From contig DATFRC010000147.1 in assembly GCA_035263725.1 (NCBI GenBank), forward strand, positions 1-64,000: 64,000 bases of DNA, given 5' to 3'. The notes under the pieces were generated by a model. That model did not search any database, was not told the origin of the DNA, and worked only from the letters and a program-made list of their open reading frames with translations. The position numbers and the translations under genes were made by a program. Each line of letters begins with the position of its first letter. Within the stretch, counting starts at the first letter, position 1. Shown in pieces: positions 8,586-16,079 of this stretch. The DNA comes from DASXRA01 sp035263725 (lineage in GTDB: Bacteria > Actinomycetota > Actinomycetes > Mycobacteriales > Jatrophihabitantaceae).

Positions 8586-8738
8586 TTGATTACACCACGC
8601 ATGCGTCGGCTAGCGCTGGCCGTCCTGGCGGGGGTGTTCTTTGGACTGGTAGGGACCGCGGTAACGTCGGCAAATGCTGACACGCCGGCACCCGCGCAGT
8701 CTGGTGTGGCCCAGCCCCAGCCCGCTGACTGGTGGTAA
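8586..8738 (+). CDS. small secreted peptide, unknown function
   Basis: 50 residues if translated from the TTG at 8586, which has AAAGGGG five bases upstream; the ATG at 8601 would give 45. A clear signal peptide (MRRLALAVLAGVFFGLVGT, then SANA-D cleavage site) precedes a mature peptide of only about 19 residues, DTPAPAQSGVAQPQPADWW, rich in Pro, Ala and Gln and ending in Trp-Trp. No family recognised. Divergent from the LuxR-type regulator. The mature part could be a signalling or wall-associated peptide (inference). Confidence 0.55.
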   Translation: MITPRMRRLALAVLAGVFFGLVGTAVTSANADTPAPAQSGVAQPQPADWW

Positions 8739-8777
8739 GCAGGGTTAGTGTCAGTCGGCAATAACTGAATGGACGTT

Positions 8778-9035
8778 GCGGTCGTAGTCCTGGCGACCGC
8801 GACAGCAGGGCACGGCCCCGTCTGATTGGTTCGGTTGGCATCGCATCCGTCGGCGATGCCCGTCCGGTGCCTACGGACGAGGTCGAAGGCCGCCGTGGTG
8901 GGACCTGCGGACGCTCGAGAGCTGTCGTCGTCCCTTACCCCCCGGAGGATCGCGGAGTACTCGCGTCCGTGGGCGAACCGCCACGGCGGCCGTTGCCTCT
9001 GTATGCCCTGGACCGGCGCTCGCTGAGCGCCGGTT
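8778..9035 (+). ncRNA. hairpin-rich non-coding stretch, candidate structured RNA
   Basis: The 326-base gap 8739-9064 has no convincing gene but several perfect stems: GCGGTCG/CGACCGC (8778-8800), GGCATCGC/GCGATGCC (8837-8860), CGTCCG/CGGACG (8861-8879), CCGTGG/CCACGG (8967-8986), and the terminator hairpin at 9013-9035. A run of six or more C lies near 8938-8943. The series could be a 3' untranslated region of the secreted-peptide gene or a free-standing small RNA. It does not match the conserved cores of RNase P, tmRNA, SRP or the c-di-AMP riboswitch that I know. GC-rich DNA forms stems easily, so confidence is low. Confidence 0.3.
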
Positions 9036-9041
9036 TCGTTG
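9013..9041 (+). terminator. intrinsic terminator
   Basis: Perfect 10-base stem ACCGGCGCTC / GAGCGCCGGT with a three-base loop (9013-9035), followed on the plus strand by a T-rich TTCGTTGTGTT. It points to a plus-strand transcript ending here (secreted-peptide mRNA or small RNA) before the convergent bkd operon. Confidence 0.7.
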
Positions 9042-9064
9042 TGTTCGGAGATCGCGAGACCGCC

Positions 9065-10273
9065 TCAGAGATCGCCAAGTGCGGTGACCGGTGATTCCAC
9101 ACAGTCGGCCACGAAACGCAGGAACCCGCCGGCGACCGCCCCGTCGCAGGCACGATGATCAAAGGCGAGCGTCAACTGCGTGACCTTGCGGACGGCGAGT
9201 TGCCCGTCGACCGCCCAAGGCCGGTCGATAACGCGGCCCATGCCGAGGATGGCGACCTCGGGGTGGTTGATGATCGCCGCGGAGCCGTCTACGCCGAACA
9301 CGCCGTAGTTGTTCACAGTGAAAGTCCCGCCGCGTAAGGTGGCCGGGGCGATCGCCCCCGAACGGGCATCGGCGGTTTGCGCGCCGATCGCCCCGGCCAG
9401 CTCTCGGGTGGACATCGTATGCGCATTCCTGACGACCGGGACAATCAGCCCGTGATCGGTCTGCGCGGCGAAGCCTAGGTGCACCTCGTCCAGCAGCACC
9501 AGGTCGTCGTCCTCGATCCGGGCGTTGAGCTGCGGGAATCGTCGCAGTCCCAGCACCGCGAAGCGGGCCAGCAGCCCGAGCAGGCTCACCGGCTCGTTCG
9601 GGCGGGCCGCGTTCAGCGCCGTGCGCGCCTCGAGGAGCCCGGTGGCGTCTACGTCGACCCACACAGTGGCCTCAGGGATCTCCCGCCGCGACCGGGTGTA
9701 CAGCTCAGCTGCCGATTTGCGCATGCCGCTGAGCGGTACGCGCTTCGCCGAGAGGACGGCCTCGACATCGCGCCGCAGCACCGTGCCGTGTGGCCCGCTG
9801 CCTGACAGTCGGGCCACGTCGATGTGGTGCTCGCGGGCAAGCCGCCGCACCAGCGGGGAGATGACCGGACGGTTGCCGCTGGTGCCATCCGGCGGCGGGG
9901 TCGCGGGCACGGATGCGGTCGTGCGGGAGCGGCGGGGACGCCGCGTCTGCGTCGACGTGCCGTAGCCCACGAGCACGCGGCCCGACTCGTCCGCCGGGGC
10001 GCTCGCCAGGCCCGGCTCGGCGAGCGTGCCCTGCTGTTGCGTGACGGTAAGCAGAGCAGAGCCGACCGGGATCGTGTCGCCCACCTCGGCGTTCAGTGCG
10101 GCGATCACCCCGGCGAACGGCGCCGGCACCTCGACGCGTGCCTTGGCGGTCTCCACCTCAACGACGGGCTGGTCGACCCGAATCGGGTCGCCCACGCCGA
10201 CCAGCCATTCGACGATGGTCGCCTCGGTAAGGCCCTCCCCGAGGTCAGGCAGCGCGAACTGTGCGTCAGGCAT
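9065..10273 (-). CDS. bkdC: branched-chain 2-oxoacid dehydrogenase E2 (dihydrolipoamide acyltransferase)
   Basis: 402 residues; start at 10273 overlaps the E1 beta stop by 8 bases. Domain order: lipoyl domain (1-80) with the lipoylated lysine in VETAKARVEVPAP; Pro/Arg/Thr linker; peripheral-subunit-binding domain (SPLVRRLAREHHIDVARLSGSGPHGTV, about 140-175); catalytic acyltransferase domain ending in the active-site motif FDHRACDG. It transfers the acyl group from E1 to CoA. Third gene of bkdA-bkdB-bkdC. No E3 (lipoamide dehydrogenase) is next to it, so that subunit must come from elsewhere. Acetoin or pyruvate specificity cannot be fully excluded, but the Lrp neighbour favours branched-chain substrates. 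Confidence 0.9.
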   Translation of the reverse strand: MPDAQFALPDLGEGLTEATIVEWLVGVGDPIRVDQPVVEVETAKARVEVPAPFAGVIAALNAEVGDTIPVGSALLTVTQQQGTLAEPGLASAPADESGRVLVGYGTSTQTRRPRRSRTTASVPATPPPDGTSGNRPVISPLVRRLAREHHIDVARLSGSGPHGTVLRRDVEAVLSAKRVPLSGMRKSAAELYTRSRREIPEATVWVDVDATGLLEARTALNAARPNEPVSLLGLLARFAVLGLRRFPQLNARIEDDDLVLLDEVHLGFAAQTDHGLIVPVVRNAHTMSTRELAGAIGAQTADARSGAIAPATLRGGTFTVNNYGVFGVDGSAAIINHPEVAILGMGRVIDRPWAVDGQLAVRKVTQLTLAFDHRACDGAVAGGFLRFVADCVESPVTALGDL

Positions 10274-11267
10274 CGGGCAGCACCACCGTGTCGTCCCACT
10301 GCAAACGCTCGATCGCGTCCAGGATGCGGTCAACGTTGGGCAGGTGGTGCTCCTCCAGCATGGGCGGCGGGTACGGAATGTCAAAACCGGTCACGCGAGC
10401 CACCGGCGCGTGCAGGTAGTGGAAGCACTGCTCGGTCACCCGCGCCGCTACCTCGGCGCCGTATCCGAGGAAGGCAGGCGCCTCGTGCACCACCACGGCC
10501 CGGCCGGTGCGCCGCACCGACGCGCATACCGTTGCGTCGTCGAACGGAGCAAGCGAGCGCAGGTCGATCACCTCGACACTTACATCGGCCGCCGCGGCAC
10601 TCTCCAGGGCGGTGGGCACCGTCGGGCCGTACGCGATGAGAGTGACGTCCGAGCCGGCACGCCGCACGACGGCGGTGTCCAGGGGCGTGCCGGTCGTCAG
10701 CGGCGAGGCATCCTTCGCCCAGTAGAGGCGCTTGGGCTCGAAGAAGATCACCGGGTCGGGACACTCGATTGCCGCGCGCAGCAGGCTGTACGCGTCGGAC
10801 GGCGTTCCGGGCGTGACGACCCGCAGCCCAGGCGTATGGGCGAAGTACGCCTCGGACGAGTCGCTGTGATGCTCGACGCCACCAATGCCACCGCCATAAG
10901 GGATGCGCACGACGACGGGCAGTTCCATCCGGCCCCGCGTGCGGTTGTGCAACTTGGCGAGATGGCTCGTGATCTGCTCGAACGCCGGATATGCGAATGC
11001 GTCGAACTGCATCTCGACGACCGGGCGTAGCCCGTTCATCGCCATGCCGATCGCGGTGCCGACGATGCCGGCCTCGGCCAGCGGCGTGTCGAAGACGCGG
11101 GCCTCTCCGAACCGCGCGGCCAGTCCGTCGGTCACCCGGAAGACGCCGCCCAAAGTCCCGACGTCCTCGCCGAAAACGAGCACTCGATCGTCGGCGGCGA
11201 GCGCGTCGGCGAGAGCGCGGTTGAGCGCTCGTGCCATCGTGACGGGCTCGGCGGCGATAGCCGTCAT
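10266..11267 (-). CDS. bkdB: branched-chain 2-oxoacid dehydrogenase E1 subunit beta
   Basis: 333 residues from the ATG at 11267, which overlaps the E1 alpha stop as ATGA; the open frame continues upstream without homology. Transketolase-like pyrimidine-binding domain: VLVFGEDVGTLGGVFRVTDGL, TPLAEAGIVGTAIGMAM and the conserved GGIGGVEHHSDSSEAYFAH, then the C-terminal transketolase domain (DVTLIAYGPTV, VIDLRSLAPFD, GRAVVVHEA). With BkdA it forms the alpha2beta2 thiamine-dependent decarboxylase for 2-oxoacids from Val, Leu and Ile, feeding branched fatty-acid primers and catabolism. Confidence 0.92.
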   Translation of the reverse strand: MTAIAAEPVTMARALNRALADALAADDRVLVFGEDVGTLGGVFRVTDGLAARFGEARVFDTPLAEAGIVGTAIGMAMNGLRPVVEMQFDAFAYPAFEQITSHLAKLHNRTRGRMELPVVVRIPYGGGIGGVEHHSDSSEAYFAHTPGLRVVTPGTPSDAYSLLRAAIECPDPVIFFEPKRLYWAKDASPLTTGTPLDTAVVRRAGSDVTLIAYGPTVPTALESAAAADVSVEVIDLRSLAPFDDATVCASVRRTGRAVVVHEAPAFLGYGAEVAARVTEQCFHYLHAPVARVTGFDIPYPPPMLEEHHLPNVDRILDAIERLQWDDTVVLPDA

Positions 11268-12346
11268 TGCGTTACCTTCGCGGCTTGCCGCCGCAAAGCC
11301 GGCGTGGGCGTCGCGTACACGTGCTGGAACAGTGCTGCCGGATCGAGCGTCGGGTCGGCGTTCATCCGATCCCGCAGCGACGCCGCGAACGCCTCGGCCT
11401 CCTCCACAATCCGCGCACGCGCACCTGTATCGAGCACCGATCTCGCGCTCAGGTAGCGGTCCAGGCGGTCGATCGGGTCTCGGGCGAGCCAGGAGAGTAC
11501 TTCGTCTTCGCTGCGGTAGCGGGTGGCGTCGTCGGCGTTGGTGTGTGCCTCGATGCGGTACGTGCGGGCTTCGATCAGTGTGGGTCCCTCGCCGGCCCGC
11601 GCGGCCTCCAGCGCCGACTGCGTTGCGGTGTACACCATGGCCGGGTCGTTGCCGTCGATCAACATCGACGTGACGCCGTACCCGACACCCTTGTGCGCCA
11701 GCGACGGCGCCGCGCTTTGCTTGGACAGAGGCACGCTGATCGCGTAGCCGTTGTTCTGGACGAGGAACACGACTGGCGCGCGCCACAAGGCGGCGAAGTT
11801 CAGCGCCTCGTGCGTGTCTCCCTCGCTGGTTGCGCCGTCGCCGACGAACACGAGCGCGACCGTGTCCTCACCCTTGATCGCGGCCGCGCGGGCGAGGCCC
11901 ACGGCGTGCAGCGTGTTGGTCGCGAGCGGCGTGCACTGCGGCGCGACGTGGTGCGCGTGCGGGTCGTAGCCGAGGTGCCAGTCGCCGCGCAGCAGGCTGA
12001 GCGTCTCGACCGGATCGACGCCGCGTGCGACGAGCGCAACGCAGTCGCGATACGTCGGAAACAGCCAGTCCTGAGCCTGCAACGCGGCGACCGCGGCGAC
12101 CTCGCAGGCCTCCTGGCCGTGCGAGGACGGGTAGACGGCGAGCCGACCCTGCTTGGTCAATGCCGTCGCCTGCGCGTCGAAGCGGCGGCCGATGACCATG
12201 CGCCGATAGACGTCGAGCAGCACGCGATCGTCCGGCAGGTGCCCGCCTGGTACGGCCTCGCCGGACGCTGTGAGGAGCTGCAGCGGCTCGGCGTCCGGCA
12301 GCAGGTTGCGGCTGAGCTTCTGGCGCGGCGTCGCGACGGTGGACAT
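11264..12346 (-). CDS. bkdA: branched-chain 2-oxoacid dehydrogenase E1 subunit alpha
   Basis: 360 residues. The thiamine diphosphate motif GDGATSEGDTHEALNFAALW...QNN is present (about 168-197), together with SSHGQEACEV near the N-terminus and the phosphorylation-loop-like TYRIEAHTNADDATRYR. First gene of the operon, divergent from the Lrp/AsnC regulator across 89 bases. The order E1 alpha, E1 beta, E2 without E3 is the usual Streptomyces/Mycobacterium bkd arrangement. Confidence 0.92.
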   Translation of the reverse strand: MSTVATPRQKLSRNLLPDAEPLQLLTASGEAVPGGHLPDDRVLLDVYRRMVIGRRFDAQATALTKQGRLAVYPSSHGQEACEVAAVAALQAQDWLFPTYRDCVALVARGVDPVETLSLLRGDWHLGYDPHAHHVAPQCTPLATNTLHAVGLARAAAIKGEDTVALVFVGDGATSEGDTHEALNFAALWRAPVVFLVQNNGYAISVPLSKQSAAPSLAHKGVGYGVTSMLIDGNDPAMVYTATQSALEAARAGEGPTLIEARTYRIEAHTNADDATRYRSEDEVLSWLARDPIDRLDRYLSARSVLDTGARARIVEEAEAFAASLRDRMNADPTLDPAALFQHVYATPTPALRRQAAKVTQ

Positions 12347-12421
12347 GGGCTGATTGTTCGTCGCCGCGGGCCATTCCTCCAGAATTGGGCGCTGAGTCGA
12401 GACGTTTGGCCGCCAGACAGC

Positions 12422-12427
12422 TAGTGT
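12422..12427 (+). promoter_or_regulatory. candidate -10 element for a leaderless regulator transcript
   Basis: TAGTGT fits the actinobacterial TANNNT -10 and ends eight bases before the ATG at 12436, while no ribosome binding site is visible there. This spacing is typical of leaderless mRNAs. The 89-base gap 12347-12435 must also hold the bkd promoter and probably the Lrp/AsnC sites, which I could not pinpoint. Confidence 0.35.
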
Positions 12428-12435
12428 CGAGCCAC

Positions 12436-12918
12436 ATGACCGGATGGACGGGCGAGAACCGTTCCGCTGATGGACGATCGGCCGCGCTGGACGAGACGGA
12501 TCGGCGCATCATCGCCGAGCTGCGCGCAGACGGCCGGATGTCGATGCGCGCGCTGGCGGCCAAGCTGCACATCTCCCGCGCCGGCGCCTACGCTCGCGTC
12601 GAGCGGCTGCAGCGCCAGGGCGTGATCACCGGGTACACAGCGGTGGTCGACCCCGAACGCTACGGGTTCGACATCTCGGCGTACGTCCACCTCAAGATCA
12701 GCCAGCACTCGTGGAAGGACGTGCGGCGCCGCATCGCCGAGATCCCCGAGGTGTGGCACGGCGCGCTGGTCTCCGGCGACAACGACCTGGTGCTGCTCGT
12801 CCGCACCCACGACGCCGCAAGCCTGCGTGATCTGGTGCTGAACACGTTCCAGGCAATGCCTGACGTGATCTCCACGCAGACCGTGTTCATACTGGACGAG
12901 ATGCAACGCGCACTCTAG
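12436..12918 (+). CDS. Lrp/AsnC family regulator, probably of the bkd operon
   Basis: 160 residues from the ATG at 12436. N-terminal HTH: LDETDRRIIAELRADGRMSMRALAAKLHISRAGAYARVERLQRQGVI. C-terminal RAM/AsnC ligand domain: FDISAYVHLKIS, then EVWHGALVSGDNDLVLLVRTHD, the amino-acid-binding half. Divergent from bkdA, as BkdR-type regulators are in other bacteria; it likely senses a branched-chain amino acid and controls bkdABC (inference from position). Confidence 0.9.
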   Translation: MTGWTGENRSADGRSAALDETDRRIIAELRADGRMSMRALAAKLHISRAGAYARVERLQRQGVITGYTAVVDPERYGFDISAYVHLKISQHSWKDVRRRIAEIPEVWHGALVSGDNDLVLLVRTHDAASLRDLVLNTFQAMPDVISTQTVFILDEMQRAL

Positions 12919-12928
12919 GGACGAGAAC

Positions 12929-14002
12929 GTGGACCGCGACGAGCCGCCGGTTGTCGTCCCGGTGACGGCAGACCCCGAAGGCGACGAGGAACTCATCGCC
13001 GCCGGACCAAGGCTGCCGCGCTGGCTGGTTCTGGCCGTGATCGCCGTAGCCGTTGCTAGCGGGCTCACCGCTCTCGTGTTGAAGAACGACGGGCATCCGA
13101 CCGCCGCGCCCAGCCCGAGCCCGACCCCGAGCGTGATCAGTCCGGCGCCGGAGGGCCTTGCCGACCTGTCGGTCCAGGACTTCGCGATCAACCACGCCGG
13201 CGAGCTCTACGTTCTCACGTCACCGCCGGAGCGGCTCGTCTCCGTGGACCCGGACCGTTCGATCAGAGCCCGGGTGCGCGCGCCGGTCGGCGCGAAGCTG
13301 GTCGTCGCCGACCCGCCCGGCGATCTTGTGTGGGTGATCGTGCCGCACCGTGGAATCAGCGACGTGTCGATCTATGCCGGCCCGACAATGGCCGCCGTCG
13401 GGCAGTTGCAAGTGTCGGCCACGGTCGTCGCCGCGGCGGCGCTCGAAGATCAGCTCTTCATGGCCACCGACCGCGGCATATACCGCGGCTGGCCGGGGGG
13501 GACAGCGACCCAATTGCAGGGATACACCGGCCCCGTGCAGGCGATCGCGGCCGACCCGCCGAGGTTCCGGCTGCTCGCGGTCTCGAAGTCCTACGACCTG
13601 ATCAGGGTGGGAGAGGACACCGCCCAGAAGGTGCGCAAGCTGACCAGCGTTCGCGCGAAGTCGATCGTGGTAACGGACGACGACCACATCTGGCTGGTGG
13701 GCTTCGGGCAGCCGTCCGGATCGCGGATCGGCAGCCTCGACCCGCAGACGCTGGACGTCACTCTCCTCGAGCCCGGGGACCCACAAGCGGACCGCGGCGC
13801 GATCGGATGGACCGGCGGATCGGTGTTCTGGGTCGAGTACGCGGATAGCGCCTCGCTCGTCTGCATGGACGGGAGCACCGGCTTGGCGTCGGGCACCTAC
13901 TCCGAGACCGACGCTCCGGTGGTGTCCGTGCCTGGCGTCATCTACGCGGTGCGGGGCACCGGCGTCGTCAAATTGCCATCGCCGACGGCCTGCCGCGGAT
14001 AG
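12929..14002 (+). CDS. membrane-anchored protein with beta-propeller-like extracellular domain
   Basis: 357 residues from a GTG at 12929. A short acidic cytoplasmic N-terminus, one transmembrane segment (LPRWLVLAVIAVAVASGLTALVL, about 29-51), a Pro/Ser linker and a C-terminal domain of repeating strands such as DFAINHAGELYVLTSPP, DQLFMATDRGIYRGW and SIVVTDDDHIWLVGF, which look like propeller blades. No enzyme motif recognised. It begins 11 bases after the Lrp gene and may be co-transcribed with it. Confidence 0.65.
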   Translation: MDRDEPPVVVPVTADPEGDEELIAAGPRLPRWLVLAVIAVAVASGLTALVLKNDGHPTAAPSPSPTPSVISPAPEGLADLSVQDFAINHAGELYVLTSPPERLVSVDPDRSIRARVRAPVGAKLVVADPPGDLVWVIVPHRGISDVSIYAGPTMAAVGQLQVSATVVAAAALEDQLFMATDRGIYRGWPGGTATQLQGYTGPVQAIAADPPRFRLLAVSKSYDLIRVGEDTAQKVRKLTSVRAKSIVVTDDDHIWLVGFGQPSGSRIGSLDPQTLDVTLLEPGDPQADRGAIGWTGGSVFWVEYADSASLVCMDGSTGLASGTYSETDAPVVSVPGVIYAVRGTGVVKLPSPTACRG

Positions 14003-14021
14003 CGAGACCGTGCGTTGGACG

Positions 14022-15608
14022 TCAGATGGCGTTGGCGATGATCATCTTTGCCTCGTCCTGTATCTGCGCGAGGTGCTCGGGTCCGCGGAACGACTCGGCA
14101 TAGAGCTTGTAGACGTCCTCCGTGCCGGACGGACGCGCGGCGAACCACCCCGATTCGCTCACCACCTTGAGCCCGCCGATGGGCGCCTGATTGCCGGGCG
14201 CGGTGGTGAGCGTCGCCGTGATCTTCTCGCCGGCGAGTTCAGTGGCATCGAGGTGGTCGAGCCGGGCCAACGCCGCCTTCTGCTCGCGCGTCGCCGGCGC
14301 ATCGATGCGCGCGTAGGCCGGATCGCCGTACCGGACGGTGAGCTCGCGGTATCGCTGGGAAGGCGACCGGCTGGTGATCGCCGTCATCTCCGAAGCCAGC
14401 AGCGCCAGGATGATGCCGTCTTTGTCGGTTGTCCACGGTGAGCCGTCGCGGCGCAGGAACGACGCGCCGGCGCTCTCCTCGCCGCCGAACGCGACGTCGC
14501 CGACGAGCAGGCCGGGCACGAACCATTTGAAACCGACGGGCACCTCGAACAGCCGCCGGCCTAGGCCCGTCGTCACGCGGTCGATCAACGCCGAACTGAC
14601 GAGAGTCTTGCCCACCGCGGCGGCGGGCGGCCACGCCGGGCGGTGCGTGAACAAGTAGTCGATCGCGACGGCGAGGTAGTGATTCGGGTTCATCAGCCCG
14701 CTGTCGGCTGTGACGATGCCGTGTCGGTCGGCATCCGTGTCGTTACCGGTCGCGATGGCGAATTCCCCCTGCCGTGCGATGAGTGAGGCCATCGCGAACG
14801 GCGATGAACAGTCCATGCGGATCTTGCCGTCCCAGTCGAGCGTCATGAACCGGAACGTCGGATCGACCAGCTGATTCACCACGGTGAGGTCAAGGCCGTA
14901 CCGCGAGGCGATCTCGGCCCAGTAGGCGACACTGGCACCGCCGAGCGGGTCGGCGCCGACGCTTATGCCGCGGATCGCATCCATGTCGACGACGGTCGGC
15001 AGCTGGGCTACATATTCATCAAGGAAGTCGTACTTCTCGGCCATGGGCCGCGACGTTCGGCGCACACCGGAAAGTCGCGCGACCAACAGGGCGTTGGCGC
15101 GGTCTTGGATCCATCCGGTGATCTCCGTGCCGGCGGGTCCGCCATCGGGCGGGTTGTACTTGAAGCCTCCGTCGGGCGGGGGATTGTGCGATGGCGTCAC
15201 GACAACGCCGTCCGAGCCAGGATGTGCCAGGATCGCCCGCGAGACAGCGGGCGTCGGCGTGTAGCCGCCGCGCGTGTCGGCGAGCACGGTGACGTCGTTG
15301 GCGGCGAACACCTCGAGTGCGCTGACTCGGGCAGGCTCGGAAAGCGCATGCGTATCGGCGCCCAGAAACAGCGGGCCGGTGATCCCGTGCGCCGCCCGGT
15401 AGTCGCAGATCGCCTGGCTGGTCGCCAGGATGTGGTCCTCGTTGAATGTCGCGGTGAAGGCCGAGCCGCGGTGCCCCGACGTGCCGAACGCGACCCGCTG
15501 CTCCGGGTACGCCGGGTCGGGATGGATCGTGTAATACGCGGTGACGAGTTTGGGGACGTCGACCAGGTCGGCGGGCGTGGCCGGGGTACCGGCGCGAGGA
15601 TCGTTCAT
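14022..15608 (-). CDS. pgm: phosphoglucomutase (alpha-D-glucose-phosphate-specific)
   Basis: 528 residues, slightly shorter than the usual ~545. All phosphohexomutase landmarks are visible: VAFGTSGHRGSAF (N-terminal phosphate loop), the catalytic phosphoserine in VVTPSHNPPPDGGFKYNP, the metal loop GNDTDADRHGI, the sugar-binding GGEESAGASFLRRDG and the C-terminal phosphate-binding ARPSGTEDVYK. It interconverts glucose 1- and 6-phosphate for glycogen/trehalose and wall precursors. Convergent with the propeller protein and 55 bases behind the thioesterase gene. Confidence 0.95.
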   Translation of the reverse strand: MNDPRAGTPATPADLVDVPKLVTAYYTIHPDPAYPEQRVAFGTSGHRGSAFTATFNEDHILATSQAICDYRAAHGITGPLFLGADTHALSEPARVSALEVFAANDVTVLADTRGGYTPTPAVSRAILAHPGSDGVVVTPSHNPPPDGGFKYNPPDGGPAGTEITGWIQDRANALLVARLSGVRRTSRPMAEKYDFLDEYVAQLPTVVDMDAIRGISVGADPLGGASVAYWAEIASRYGLDLTVVNQLVDPTFRFMTLDWDGKIRMDCSSPFAMASLIARQGEFAIATGNDTDADRHGIVTADSGLMNPNHYLAVAIDYLFTHRPAWPPAAAVGKTLVSSALIDRVTTGLGRRLFEVPVGFKWFVPGLLVGDVAFGGEESAGASFLRRDGSPWTTDKDGIILALLASEMTAITSRSPSQRYRELTVRYGDPAYARIDAPATREQKAALARLDHLDATELAGEKITATLTTAPGNQAPIGGLKVVSESGWFAARPSGTEDVYKLYAESFRGPEHLAQIQDEAKMIIANAI

Positions 15609-15663
15609 ACCCTGATGGCATCACGAGCGGGGCGTGAACTCCAGAGCTTCCCCGACACGGGAG

Positions 15664-16062
15664 TTAGTTCGCGTTCGTCAGTACGGCCTGGATCTGCGTC
15701 ACGTGGGCGACGAAGCGCCCGGCGTCGTCGGACAGGTCGGTGCGCACGGCGATCGTGGTGTGCCCGACGTGCAGCGGCGTCGACGTGGCGGTCACGACGC
15801 CGGAGCGCACCGCTCCGGTGAATACCGTGCTTGATGAGATCGTCGAGGTACGCGCACCGTCGGGAAGGTTGAGGAAGGCGCAGACGGCTCCGGTGCTGTC
15901 CGCCAGGGTCATGATCGCGCCGCCGTGCAGCACGCCGCCGGCCGTCGTGCGCTCGGCCGCCCAAGCGAGCCGGCCGACCACTTCGTCCTTTCGTGCGATG
16001 ACCAACTCAACGCCGGTGGCTCGTGCGAACGGCATGAAGGTGAGCATGTCATCCGGGGTCAT
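15664..16062 (-). CDS. PaaI-type hotdog thioesterase
   Basis: 132 residues. The hotdog core carries the PaaI motif GGVLHGGAIMTLADSTGAVCAFL, where the HGG-x8-D pattern holds the catalytic aspartate, followed by TSTISSSTVFTGAVRSGVVTATSTPLHVGHTTIAVRTDL. Such enzymes hydrolyse acyl- or aryl-CoA thioesters. Its start is only 17 bases from the divergent xylB start. Likely co-transcribed with pgm downstream. Confidence 0.88.
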   Translation of the reverse strand: MTPDDMLTFMPFARATGVELVIARKDEVVGRLAWAAERTTAGGVLHGGAIMTLADSTGAVCAFLNLPDGARTSTISSSTVFTGAVRSGVVTATSTPLHVGHTTIAVRTDLSDDAGRFVAHVTQIQAVLTNAN

Positions 16063-16067
16063 GCCCG

Positions 16068-16073
16068 TAACTT
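16068..16073 (+). promoter_or_regulatory. candidate -10 element for leaderless xylB
   Basis: TAACTT matches TANNNT and ends six bases before the xylB ATG at 16080, with no ribosome binding site between. Since the divergent thioesterase gene starts at 16062, the -35 region would lie inside that gene. Confidence 0.35.
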
Positions 16074-16079
16074 AGAGCC

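Noticed and set aside
8821..9035. RNase P, tmRNA, SRP RNA, c-di-AMP riboswitch or 6C RNA
   Set aside because: Conserved core sequences of these RNAs were not found; only one C-rich run is present, so the stretch is listed as an unassigned structured candidate.
8867..9094. 75-residue frame across the 8.7-9.1 kb gap
   Set aside because: No ribosome binding site, no family resemblance, runs through the terminator and into the bkdC end.
11267..12424. 385-residue open frame on the plus strand
   Set aside because: Antisense to bkdA, with no recognisable domain.
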